Assembly (NCBI GenBank): GCA_009778065.1 | Contig: WRKM01000027.1 | Location: forward strand, 1 to 37,239 | DNA length: 37,239 nucleotides | Reading direction: 5' to 3' | Origin: Oscillospiraceae bacterium | GTDB lineage: Bacteria; Bacillota; Clostridia; Oscillospirales; Ruminococcaceae | Part shown: positions 26,380 to 36,000 of the stretch, piece by piece | How the letters are laid out: each line of letters starts with the position of its first letter | How positions within the stretch are numbered: position 1 is the stretch's first letter | Notes under the pieces: model-generated | The model's database searches: none | What the model saw: the letters and a program-made list of their open reading frames with translations, nothing else | Told to the model about the DNA's origin: nothing | Translations under genes and position numbers: made by a program

Positions 26380-26397
26380 AAAGCTATAATTTAATTT

Positions 26398-27246
26398 TTA
26401 TTTTCTTTTTCTCGATATAACTAATGCACCGGTCGCAATCGCCGCTATTCCTGCAACTGCCGCCAAACCTGCAACTCCTGTGTCTGCGCCGTGCTTGTCA
26501 TCTTCAGCAGCACCGCCGGCTCCGCCGCCTGTTATCGCTTCTGCGCCTGCTCCTTCATTTACGATTGCATCTGTTGTTACAGCTGTCGTTTCGCCGCCGC
26601 CATCAGCTTCAATTTCGGGAACGGGTTCAACGGGAGGAGGAGGAGCAATCACGAAAGGAGGCTCTTCTTCCGGTTCGGGTTCGGGTTCGGGTTCAGGTTC
26701 CGGCTCAGGTTCCGGCTCGGGTTCGGCTTCAACTTCCGGAGTACCCGCAACGAATGCGGCTAACGGAATAACATCTCCGCTTGCGTCAAGGAGATAAAGT
26801 GTCGCAGAACCTGAAATGGGGTCACCCCAGTCGTCTCTGACGTCAAACTTAAGGAAAGGGGTCTCATCTTCGGACAGAGCGGGACTTGTAACAGCCGAGC
26901 CGTCAAAAGCCACGTCAATCGTTTCGCCGGCTTTAATTTGAATTTTTTCCTGTCCCCACCAAGAATTGTTGAAATATTGTAAAATCAGATTTCCTTCTTT
27001 GCCGGAGGCATCATCGCTTAAAACGATTCTTATGGTTTTGATTGCGTCAAAACCTACACCCTCAGGTAACATTAAATCCGTTGCGGCGTCTCCCGCTTCT
27101 AAAGCACCATACAGGTTAATACCGAAGCTGTCGTCATGTGTATCAAACTTGGTTACTACCATTTCAGCAGCACCCGCACTGATTGCCGCAAAGCTCATAA
27201 GCACAGCGCAAGCTACTAAAATTGCCGATATTCTTTTTAATTTCAT
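26398..27246 (-). CDS. Secreted protein with Pro-Glu stalk and C-terminal anchor
   Basis: 282 residues. The start at 27246 is fixed by GGAGGAAG (27252-27259) and the signal peptide MKLKRISAILVACAVLMSFA with cleavage near AGAA. A globular domain (about 28-150) with SWWGQEKIQIKAGETIDVAF resembles a small carbohydrate-binding beta-sandwich. Next comes a PEPEPEPE stalk (about 170-195), a Pro/Gly linker, then ADTG, a hydrophobic helix (VAGLAAVAGIAAIATGALV) and a final RKRK. This tail is a sortase-like layout but without LPxTG (ADTG instead), so either a variant sortase or simple membrane retention applies. Confidence 0.75.
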   Translation of the reverse strand: MKLKRISAILVACAVLMSFAAISAGAAEMVVTKFDTHDDSFGINLYGALEAGDAATDLMLPEGVGFDAIKTIRIVLSDDASGKEGNLILQYFNNSWWGQEKIQIKAGETIDVAFDGSAVTSPALSEDETPFLKFDVRDDWGDPISGSATLYLLDASGDVIPLAAFVAGTPEVEAEPEPEPEPEPEPEPEPEPEEEPPFVIAPPPPVEPVPEIEADGGGETTAVTTDAIVNEGAGAEAITGGGAGGAAEDDKHGADTGVAGLAAVAGIAAIATGALVISRKRK

Positions 27247-27390
27247 TGTTACTTCCTCCAAAAGATTAAACATTGTTGTTTTTATTTCACCTACTGATAA
27301 TTGTACAGATTTTTGAAAAGAATTACAATAGACATTTTGCACAATATTTCAAGCCATAGTAAGTCAAAAATCTACAATTATGTGTTTTTA

Positions 27391-28293
27391 TCAAATATTT
27401 ACCTTTAAAACCTTGTTTTTTCCCGTTTTTTTGGCATTATACAGGGCTTGGTCGGCTTTATCTATAAAATCGGCGGGCTTACTTGCGTTGTCGGGTATGA
27501 TTGAATTTACCCCTATGCTTATCGTCGTACTCGTCTCCTCACCGCTTCCGGTATGAATAACTAACGATTCTATATTCTTGCGAATTTCTTCAGCGGCTTC
27601 AAAAATGCCGTCCATATCGGCACCGGGTAAAAGCAGTACAAATTCTTCTCCCCCCCAGCGAGCGGCGATACCTTGCTCGCTTTTACAATACGAATTGAAT
27701 ACATCCGATATTTTTTTCAGCAAAACGTCTCCTTGAGAATGACCGTATGTGTCGTTATAGCTTTTAAAGTCATCGGCGTCAATAATCATAAAGCCTATAT
27801 AAAATTTACTCTCAACGGCTCTTTTCCACTCTTTTTTAAACTGTGCGTCAAAGCCCCGCCTGTTTGAGATTTTTGTGAGCGGGTCGATGGCGGTCAACTG
27901 TTCAAGCTCGCGCATCAGCTCAACTATTTGCAGGTGGGTATTGATTCTTGCTCTTAATATGGCTTTTTTAAACGGTTTTTTCACATAATCGACAGCCCCG
28001 AGTAATAACCCCGTCTCTTCCTCATTATCACTCGAAAGCCCCGTTACAAAGATAACGGGAATATTCTGAAATTCGGGATTGTCTTTAATACGCTTAATAG
28101 TTTCATAGCCGTTCATTTCGGGCATTTCGACGTCTAACAGAATTAAATCGGGCGTCATGTTACCGAGGAGCTTTAAAAGCTTTTCGCCCGATGGGACAGT
28201 GGTTATTTCATAAATATCCGAGAGTGCGTCCCGCCCTAATTTAAGGCTTGTTATATCATCGTCTGCCAATATTATTTTCTTACGCTCGTTCAT
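27391..28293 (-). CDS. Response regulator with GGDEF domain (diguanylate cyclase)
   Basis: 300 residues. The receiver domain (about 5-122) has the acidic pocket ADDD (10-13), phospho-acceptor Asp54 in LILLDVEMPEMNG and Lys106 in VKKPF. A GGDEF domain follows (about 130-298) with DPLTKISNRRGF, the metal-site IIDADDFKSYND and GGEEF (214-218). The product c-di-GMP should be made on phosphorylation. The usual inhibitory RxxD motif before GGEEF is absent, so product feedback is not expected. It lies 21 bp behind the hybrid kinase and is its likely output. Confidence 0.93.
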   Translation of the reverse strand: MNERKKIILADDDITSLKLGRDALSDIYEITTVPSGEKLLKLLGNMTPDLILLDVEMPEMNGYETIKRIKDNPEFQNIPVIFVTGLSSDNEEETGLLLGAVDYVKKPFKKAILRARINTHLQIVELMRELEQLTAIDPLTKISNRRGFDAQFKKEWKRAVESKFYIGFMIIDADDFKSYNDTYGHSQGDVLLKKISDVFNSYCKSEQGIAARWGGEEFVLLLPGADMDGIFEAAEEIRKNIESLVIHTGSGEETSTTISIGVNSIIPDNASKPADFIDKADQALYNAKKTGKNKVLKVNI

Positions 28294-28314
28294 AAAAAGC
28301 TGATTCCTTTCCCT

Positions 28315-31300
28315 TTATTTTGACTGTAGAATAGTGTCTATAAGCGAGGTCGCTTCTTCATACTCGAACATTAATATGCTTTGCTGAAGCTGCTCGATTT
28401 GACTGCCGCCGCTTTGCGCGGTCATCATATCGACCATTTCGCTTATTGCCGAGGTATCGACAGCCGCCAACGCGGTTTTTAATTTTAATAATAAATCCCT
28501 GTCGAACTCATTGTTTTGAGGGCTTTCATCGTTTTTCAAAGCCGTTTTTATGTTTAAAACCAAGGCTTCAAGTGCAGATGTAAACTCATCACCATAGCTT
28601 CCTATGTATGCGGTATCACCCGAATGTCCTGCCGCTTCAAGCTCCGCCGCTTTTTCGGACAACTCGCGGGCTCCGATACTTCTCAAAGAGCTTTTTAAAG
28701 CATGAACATAAACGGTATAGCGTTTTATATCATTATCAGAAAGCGAGCTTTTTATTTCGGATATTTTGAGTTGTGCATCGTTTGAAAACATTGAGATGAT
28801 TGATTTATATCCGTCTGCTGAGCCGCCTGTTGACTTGATTCCCTCGTTTATGTTTATGCCGTCTATCCGTATATTAAGCACTTCGCCCTCTGTTTTAGAG
28901 CTAACGGGAACAGCATCTTTTTTAGACTCCTTTTTATCGGCGGGCAACCATTTATCTAACGCCTTATTAAGCTTACCGATGTCAATAGGCTTTGCTAAAA
29001 ATCCGTTCATACCGCTTGCTTTAAATTTTTCTCTCGCTCCTGAGACGGCGTTCGCCGTGAGAGCTATGATAGGCAGGTTTTTATAGTAGTCACCGTCAAT
29101 CTGCCTGATAATTTTCACGGCTTCAATGCCATCCATTTCGGGCATCATATGGTCCATGAACACCATATCATAATCTTTATACCGGATTTTTTCAATAGCC
29201 GCCTTCCCGCTCAAAGCTGTGTCAATACGCATATTATACGGTGCCATTAAGCCTCTGGCTATATTCAGATTCGTTGGTATGTCGTCAACTATCAAAACCT
29301 CAGCCGAAGGCGCACAGAAGGTTATACTGTTATTCTTTTCGCTGCTGCTCATACTATCTGAAATATTATTAAAGGTGTTTGCAACGGAAATCGAGTGAAC
29401 AGGCATCGAAATAGTTTTAACACCATCTTTTGCACCCACTTCTCCAAACTCCGCGAGCAGAATAATTTGCGGCGATTTTCCGCTGTCGCTGATTACCTTC
29501 TCGACTTCTTCAAACAGAAGAAACGGTACAAAAACATGCGTATATTCATCGGCTGAAAGCTCTGACATTAAATGCTCTTCGTTCATTACCGACTTACAAG
29601 TGATTCCGAGATTTTCGACAGAATAGATTATCGAGTCGATATAGGTCTTTCTTGTTTCGTATAGAAGTACGTTATATTCGGCAGGATTATCGACTGTAGC
29701 GAACTTTTTAAAATTCTCGGGGTCTGAAATTTTTTGCGGGAGAATCACCTTAAATGTACTGCCCTTACCATATTCGCTCGTAACTTTTATTTCTCCGCCC
29801 ATAGCCACAGCAAGGTTTTTCGTAATCGTGAGACCGAGTCCCGTTCCCTGAATCGCTTTATGTTTTTCTGTATCAAACTGTGTATAATCGTTAAAAATTA
29901 TTTCTATATTTTCGGGTTTTATGCCTATTCCGCTGTCGGACACCTCGATTTCGAGCGTAAACATATCATCATCGGTGAACTCCCCGTCTATCGTCAGCGA
30001 AACGAAACCTTCGTTAGTATATTTGAAAGCATTACTCAAAAGGTTTACTAAAATCTGCCGTATACGCACCTCATCGCCAATCATCTCAAATGGTATTTCA
30101 CTGTTGAGATTAGCGGTGAAGAGAAGAGCCTTTTCAGACAATTTCACCCGAATGATGTTCACTACATCGTTCACAAGTGAGGCAAATTCGTACTTAGATG
30201 AGATAATCTCAAATTTTCCGGACTCGATTTTTGAAAAATCGAGGATGTCGTTAATGATGGATAAAAGATTGTTCCCTGCGTTTTTTATCGTAACTGCGTG
30301 TTCATAAACACGGGAAGATACTTTTTCTCTCAGGATAAGTTCTGTCATACCGATAACGGCGTTCATGGGCGTTCTTATTTCGTGGGACATTTTTGCTAAA
30401 AATTCACCCTTCGCACGGGACGCACTCTCCGCATCGGCAAGCGCGAGTTCAAGGCTGATTTTAGCATCGTTCAGTTTTACACGTGCCTCCTCGGCGGCTT
30501 TTTGGCTCTTAACGGTAAAGGATATATCGGCAATATCAATAAATATACCCCCAAGGTCGCCTTTAAACTTATCCGCAACGACCTTAAAATGTCGTTCTTC
30601 TCCATCTATGTCTATTGAAATTATGTGTTCTGTAAAGCTATCCGCATCCATAATGTCAGCGAACATCAGCTTTAGTTTTTTATCAACGAATAAATCAAGA
30701 AGAGGCTTACCCACAGCTAAGCTCTGCGAAAAAACCTGTGAAAATTTCGCCATAGGCTCCGAAATATAAAGTATCCGCCTCTGGGTGTCAACGATTGCCG
30801 TATAATTGGGGGTACTGTTAAGCAGGGAAGAAAACGCAACGAGGGCTCGCTCCGAGCGTCCCTCCTTCTGCGTGACATTATAGGTTTGAATCAAAAGTAT
30901 TACCGATGTGAACAGGGTCATCAAAAATTGAACAATGAATATGTACATATCTATTGTTTCTATCAAATAGGAGGCGAGTATACCGAACAACCCGTTAATA
31001 ATAGTTCCGATGACCACAAAAGCGGCCATTTGCTTCACGAGCTTTGAGAGCGAGAAAAGGCTGTAAAGCATCAGTATAATAAAAAAATAGCTGATAAACC
31101 TTTGGGTATAGATTCCGATTGCCAAAAACGCAAGCTGGGCAATGGTCGCCATAACGAGCGGCGCGCCTTTAAACTGCGGGACAAGCATAAGAGCAAAAAC
31201 GGCGAAAACAGCGAGCGGCAGACCCGCCGTTACGCTCATATAGACTGCTTCAATCGAACCGTTACCCATAACAACATACAATACAACCGTAAATACATAA

Positions 31301-31383
31301 GTCAAGAAGATAAAAACAGTCGCCAACGACCACATTTTTCTCATCCGTTGGGTTTCCGGAGTTCTGTCTCGTACTATTTTCAT
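28315..31383 (-). CDS. Membrane hybrid histidine kinase with REC and Hpt domains
   Basis: 1022 residues. Order: five to six transmembrane helices (about 17-170) with short loops; a PAS-like segment (about 185-295); a coiled linker; HisKA with His334 in KMSHEIRTPMNAVIGM; HATPase_c (N-box NLLSNAFKYT, DSGIGI, GTGLGLTI); a degenerate receiver lacking the phospho-Asp motif (about 560-660); a true receiver with Asp744 in FMDHMMPEMDG; and Hpt with His894 in VHALKSSLRSIGA. Phosphate probably runs His334-Asp744-His894 to the downstream REC-GGDEF protein or the lone receiver at 32660. The membrane part is its own sensor. It is second in the minus-strand operon. Confidence 0.93.
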   Translation of the reverse strand: MKIVRDRTPETQRMRKMWSLATVFIFLTYVFTVVLYVVMGNGSIEAVYMSVTAGLPLAVFAVFALMLVPQFKGAPLVMATIAQLAFLAIGIYTQRFISYFFIILMLYSLFSLSKLVKQMAAFVVIGTIINGLFGILASYLIETIDMYIFIVQFLMTLFTSVILLIQTYNVTQKEGRSERALVAFSSLLNSTPNYTAIVDTQRRILYISEPMAKFSQVFSQSLAVGKPLLDLFVDKKLKLMFADIMDADSFTEHIISIDIDGEERHFKVVADKFKGDLGGIFIDIADISFTVKSQKAAEEARVKLNDAKISLELALADAESASRAKGEFLAKMSHEIRTPMNAVIGMTELILREKVSSRVYEHAVTIKNAGNNLLSIINDILDFSKIESGKFEIISSKYEFASLVNDVVNIIRVKLSEKALLFTANLNSEIPFEMIGDEVRIRQILVNLLSNAFKYTNEGFVSLTIDGEFTDDDMFTLEIEVSDSGIGIKPENIEIIFNDYTQFDTEKHKAIQGTGLGLTITKNLAVAMGGEIKVTSEYGKGSTFKVILPQKISDPENFKKFATVDNPAEYNVLLYETRKTYIDSIIYSVENLGITCKSVMNEEHLMSELSADEYTHVFVPFLLFEEVEKVISDSGKSPQIILLAEFGEVGAKDGVKTISMPVHSISVANTFNNISDSMSSSEKNNSITFCAPSAEVLIVDDIPTNLNIARGLMAPYNMRIDTALSGKAAIEKIRYKDYDMVFMDHMMPEMDGIEAVKIIRQIDGDYYKNLPIIALTANAVSGAREKFKASGMNGFLAKPIDIGKLNKALDKWLPADKKESKKDAVPVSSKTEGEVLNIRIDGININEGIKSTGGSADGYKSIISMFSNDAQLKISEIKSSLSDNDIKRYTVYVHALKSSLRSIGARELSEKAAELEAAGHSGDTAYIGSYGDEFTSALEALVLNIKTALKNDESPQNNEFDRDLLLKLKTALAAVDTSAISEMVDMMTAQSGGSQIEQLQQSILMFEYEEATSLIDTILQSK

Positions 31384-31456
31384 GCTTATTCACCATGTCC
31401 TTCCCGCACAAAAGTGCATTTGAAAGTTTCGTTTTCCCCGATTTGCACCGGTTCTT

Positions 31457-32443
31457 TCAAACTTTCTTTCCGCCTTTCCCGCTTTTATACGCCATATACG
31501 AATAATCCTTAAAATCAAGACCGGTCGGAGCGAAGAATTTTATACCCCCGGGTATTATCTCTATATTAAATTCTGACTCATAAAACCCCTCTCCGTCTAA
31601 TTGGACGCAGAGCAGGGCATCGCTTTTGACCTGCATTTGTTCGCATTTTCTGTAAATGAAAGAATCATGCTTCTCGAAACGCCCCTTGTTACGGTCGTTA
31701 ATCAATCTAAGCACTTCAAATTGGTTTTTGGCAGTCATGAAAATTGCATCTAATGCCCCGTCGGTGGGGTCGGCGTAGGGGCTGGGTACGAAATTTCCGC
31801 CATCGCACGGAACATTTGCTATATGTATATTACAATAGGTACCCGATAAAGGCTCACCGTCAATGAAAACCGAGTATTTCTGATGTACGAGATTCGGGTC
31901 GCGCAGTGCTTTTAAAGCCGAAACCGTATAAATACCCGAAACATAGCGGCTCAGAAACTCAGATTTTATTTTACAGAGAACCTCGTTTGCGTAGACTATA
32001 GTCTTTCCCACGAGACCGATATTGACCTCAATTAATGCATAACCGGAGCCGCAGTGCATAATATCTACAGGGCGGGAGGGCGAAACGGATAGTTTTTTAA
32101 TATCCCTGAAACTTGCCGCCGCATCCTTGCCGAATGCCCGCACAAAGTCATTAGCTCTACCGTAAGGTACGCTCGTTAATTCTGCGTTGGGGAAGTCCAC
32201 CATACCGTTAAGGCACTCGAAAAGGATTCCGTCACCGCCGACAGCATAAACGCGAATAGTTTCGTCCTTAGGGAAGCGTGATATAAAACGATGTACCGCC
32301 GCTATCGCATCACGGGGGAAACGTGTTTTATAAATCTCATACTCAACCGTTGAAGAAAAACTATCTTCTATACTCTTTAAAATCGCCTTTAGTTTCTCGG
32401 AGGTACGGAATGAATGTGAGTTGATAACAAAAAAATGCTTCAT
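31457..32443 (-). CDS. Diacylglycerol/lipid kinase family protein
   Basis: 328 residues, YegS/DagK type. The catalytic domain (about 1-135) carries the nucleotide-binding YAVGGDGILFECLNGM (GGDG about 69-72) and the SVPYGRANDFVRAFG motif (canonical GTGNDFAR, here Tyr-Gly-Arg-Ala-Asn-Asp). The C-terminal beta-domain follows with NVPCDGGNFVPSPYADPTDGALDAIF and LQLDGE-like VQLDGEGF. It phosphorylates membrane diacylglycerol or a related lipid. The altered GTGN to GRAN deserves note but keeps Asn-Asp-Phe. AGGAGAGGA precedes the ATG. It heads the operon with the hybrid kinase and the REC-GGDEF gene. Confidence 0.85.
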   Translation of the reverse strand: MKHFFVINSHSFRTSEKLKAILKSIEDSFSSTVEYEIYKTRFPRDAIAAVHRFISRFPKDETIRVYAVGGDGILFECLNGMVDFPNAELTSVPYGRANDFVRAFGKDAAASFRDIKKLSVSPSRPVDIMHCGSGYALIEVNIGLVGKTIVYANEVLCKIKSEFLSRYVSGIYTVSALKALRDPNLVHQKYSVFIDGEPLSGTYCNIHIANVPCDGGNFVPSPYADPTDGALDAIFMTAKNQFEVLRLINDRNKGRFEKHDSFIYRKCEQMQVKSDALLCVQLDGEGFYESEFNIEIIPGGIKFFAPTGLDFKDYSYMAYKSGKGGKKV

Positions 32444-32498
32444 CTCGTTTGTCCTCTCCTACCTTATAATTAATGTACGATGATAACCTATTTTCCAA

Positions 32499-32527
32499 AT
32501 TATAACACTTTCTGATAAGAAAGTCAA
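32499..32527 (-). promoter_or_regulatory. Sigma-A promoter of the lipid kinase-hybrid kinase-GGDEF operon
   Basis: On minus: TTGACT (32522-32527), a 17-nt spacer and TATAAT (32499-32504), about 55 nt upstream of the start at 32443. Confidence 0.78.
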
Positions 32528-32571
32528 TCTGCATTTTTTCACTTTTCTGTTAAATTATAAGAAGAAAACAC

Positions 32572-32600
32572 TTGCTTTTTTTTACCAAATAATGTATAAT
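32572..32600 (+). promoter_or_regulatory. Sigma-A promoter of the lone receiver and second hybrid kinase
   Basis: TTGCTT (32572-32577), a 17-nt spacer and TATAAT (32595-32600), about 60 nt upstream of the start at 32660. With the minus promoter this makes a divergent control region of about 215 bp. Confidence 0.75.
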
Positions 32601-32659
32601 CTTAAATAATAAGGATTTTCGGACAAATTACAGATAAAAAGACGGAGGGGTTAAGACGC

Positions 32660-33025
32660 ATGAAAAACATATTCATAGTGGATGACAGCGATGTTAATTT
32701 AATAATGGCTGAAAAAGCTTTAGCAGATTATTTTAATGTTTTTACCTTGCCTTCCGCCGAGGCTATGTTCGAGTTTTTAAATGACGTTGTACCGGAATTG
32801 ATACTGCTTGATATTAAAATGCCGAAGATTAACGGATTAGACGCGCTTAAAATGCTTAAAACCGAATCGGTATTCGGAAATATCCCTGTTATTTTTCTCA
32901 CGAGCAAAGACGACCCCGATACCAAAGCTCGCGGCTTTGAGCTGGGTGCGATAGATTTTATTGCCAAGCCCTTCTCCTGCGAGGTTTTATTGAACAGCAT
33001 AAATAAAGCTTTAAGCTATTCATAA
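32660..33025 (+). CDS. Single-domain response regulator
   Basis: 121 residues, receiver only. The acidic pair DD (8-9), phospho-acceptor Asp51 in LILLDIKMPKING, the Thr/Ser switch in VIFLTSKDD (about 84) and Lys in AKPFS (about 104) are all in place. There is no output domain, so it acts as a phosphate shuttle or sink or by protein contact. It is most alike in sequence to the receiver of the REC-GGDEF protein. It is followed after 11 bp by the hybrid kinase, with AAAGGAG for that gene at the junction. GGAGGGG precedes its own start. Confidence 0.93.
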   Translation: MKNIFIVDDSDVNLIMAEKALADYFNVFTLPSAEAMFEFLNDVVPELILLDIKMPKINGLDALKMLKTESVFGNIPVIFLTSKDDPDTKARGFELGAIDFIAKPFSCEVLLNSINKALSYS

Positions 33026-33036
33026 AGGAGTGCCGT

Positions 33037-36000
33037 ATGGAAATAAAGAACATCAGGAAAACAATATTCATCCCTTTGATTGCACTGGCTATTGTCTGTT
33101 CGTCTCTTGTGCTTACGTTTTCGATTGTCCTGTACAGACAGGATATATTAGAGTCTATGGACGAAAAACTGCATGTAGCCTCGATGAGTGCAGAAAACGA
33201 GATAGACAGTTATAAAATGCGTTCACTTATTGCGGTTTTCGGAATCGCAGACAGTAAGTATATGGAAACCCCCATCGCGGAGAGCAGTCATGATATGGTA
33301 GAGGATGTGGTGCTCAGGCATCTTCCGACACTGGCTCAAATCGGCTACGGTCTTACATACGACAGGGAAGGGAACCTCCTGTACAATACTAATGACCACG
33401 ATAATCAAGGCGAGAATTATGCACATGTACCGTATGTTAAAGCTGCGTTAGATGGTGTAATTTCTACGCATCTCGTGAGCAACGAGGATGCGCGTCTCGG
33501 TGTTATTTCTATTGCGCCTGTCTATGATGCCGATTTTAATATAATAGGGGCAACGTCTTTCGGCTACAGGTTAGACAGACAGGACGTTGTAAAAAGGATA
33601 AATGAAGTAACGGGGTGTGAGGTTACATTTTTCGTGGGTGACGAGAGAGTATCTACAACGATTTTGGATGAAGACGGGGAATACGCTATAGGGACAACAC
33701 TATCTTCTGAAATAAGCGAAAAAGTATTGTCGGGTGGAGAATTTACAGGAAGAGTTTATACTCTCGGTAAAGAATACGTTGCTCAATACAATCCGATGCA
33801 TAACTCCGAAGGAAAAGTCATAGGAATCATGTTAGTCGCGCTACCTACAGAAGAGAGCAACGATAAAATTGTTCATTTTATATTTAACGGGATTTTGATT
33901 ACAATCGGTATAATCGTGGTAAGTATAATAGTAGCGATATATATTACCCATGTTGTTGAACGCCGTTTAAGAAGCTCAATGGAGGCGATGAATAAGGCGA
34001 TATCCGAAAAAGACACGCTCCTCGGAATGGAACGGATTCTGAACGGATTAAATACGATGATTTATGTTACCGACCCCGAAACGAGTGAGATTATTTTCAT
34101 AAACGAGTATATGCGAGAACATTATAATATTGAGGGAGACGGGGTAGGGCAGATATGTTATGAAGTTCTGCAACAAGATACAGACAAGAGATGCTATTTC
34201 TGCCCCTGTCATCAGCTTGATAAAGAACCTGACCGGATTATAACCTGGGAAGAAAAAAGCACGGTAACAGGCAGAATTTATCAGAATACGGACAGATATA
34301 TAAAACTTCCCGGCGGTAAAACCGTTCATATGCAACATTCTGTTGACATGAACGAATTAATCGAGGCAAAGGAGGTCGCAGAACACAGTAATCATGCGAA
34401 GGGCATCTTCTTAGCCAATATGAGCCATGAAATACGTACACCGATGAATGTAATCTTAGGTATTTCTGAAATTCAACTGCGAAACACAGAGCTTTCGGAA
34501 GACGCGGTAGAGGCGTTTGAAAAAATATGCGATTCGGGTACGCTGTTACTTAATATTATTAACGATATTCTTGATTTCTCAAAAATCGAGGCAGGAAAAC
34601 TTGAGATTGTTGAGGACTTATACGACATTCCGAGCTTAGTAAACGACACCATACAAATAAATCGTATGCGGTGCGAAAGTAAAATAATAAAGTTTAATCT
34701 GAAAGTAGATGAAAATACACCTCTTGAATTAATGGGTGATGAGTTACGCATAAGGCAGATTCTGAATAATTTATTATCAAATGCTTTTAAATACACAGAT
34801 GAGGGAGAGGTCTGCCTATCGGTATCTTCAAAGAGCGAAAATGACGGCGATATGGTGACTCTCGTCTTCCGCGTGACTGATACAGGGCAGGGAATGGACA
34901 GTGAACAGCTTGAAGAGTTGTTCGATGAGTATTCGCGCTTTAATATGCAGCTAAACCGCAGTGTTGACGGCACGGGACTCGGAATGAGTATAACAAAGCG
35001 TTTAGTTGATTTAATGAGCGGCGAAATAAAAGTAGAAAGCGAGCCGGGTAAAGGTACGGAGTTTACTGTGCTTATTCCGCAGAAAAGGGTCGGTTCTGCC
35101 ATATGCGGTGCCGAGCTTGCAGAGAGATTACAACGCTTCCGCTTCAAGGGTATGTCTATCTCGAAAAGAGCGCGTATCGTTCATGCGCATATGCCTTACG
35201 GCAAGGTTTTGGTAGTAGACGACATCGAATCGAATCTGTTCGTTGCTAAGGGAATGTTGTCTCCGTACAGGCTTCAGGTCGAAACAGTCAAGAGCGGGAT
35301 TGAATCTGTTCAAAAGGTTAAAGACGGGAATGTGTATGATATTATCTTTATGGACCACATGATGCCCGGTATGAACGGTATAGAAGCGGTTACTATAATT
35401 CGCGAATTAGGATATGAGCATCCCATAGTCGCACTGACTGCAAACGCAGTTTCGGGTCAGGCTGAGATATTCTTAGCCAGCGGCTTCGATGGGTTTATTT
35501 CAAAACCGATTGACTCACGCGAGCTAAATCAGTACTTGATTGAATTTATAAGAGATAAACAAAGTGCGGAGGTTTTAGAAGCCGCAGAGCGTGAAAGGGA
35601 GCAAATCTACGATTCGAGAAACAATACGGCAGATTCGGGAAGTAATGCCGCAGGCTCGGATAAAACGGGAACACTTGATGCCGAGATATTAAAATTCTTT
35701 TTGACGGACGCGAAAAACACTATAGAGGTGATTGAGAGTACGTATTTAAGGCTCGATACCCTCGGTGATGATGCGGACGAAGACATGGAGAAGTTTGTTG
35801 TAGCCGCACACGGACTGAAAAGCGCACTCGCTAATGTAGGAAAGGTGAGCTTGGCTGATATTGCTTTTGAGCTTGAACAGGCAGGTGAGGAAAAAAACCT
35901 CGTCATCATTGAGGATGTTGCACCCGGATTTATAAGCTCAATCAAAGCTCTGATTGAAGAATCAAAACAGCCCGATGATGATACCGCTGAGAAGAATCTT

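Noticed and set aside
26665-26730. Hexanucleotide tandem repeat as a regulatory or slippage repeat
   Set aside because: It is best explained as codons for the PEPEPE stalk; changes in hexamer number keep the frame, so only stalk length would vary.
26424-26797. Plus-strand low-complexity frames (Gly/Ser-rich and Arg/Leu-rich)
   Set aside because: They mirror the Pro-Glu repeat stalk of the minus-strand surface protein, which has signal peptide, ribosome site and anchor.
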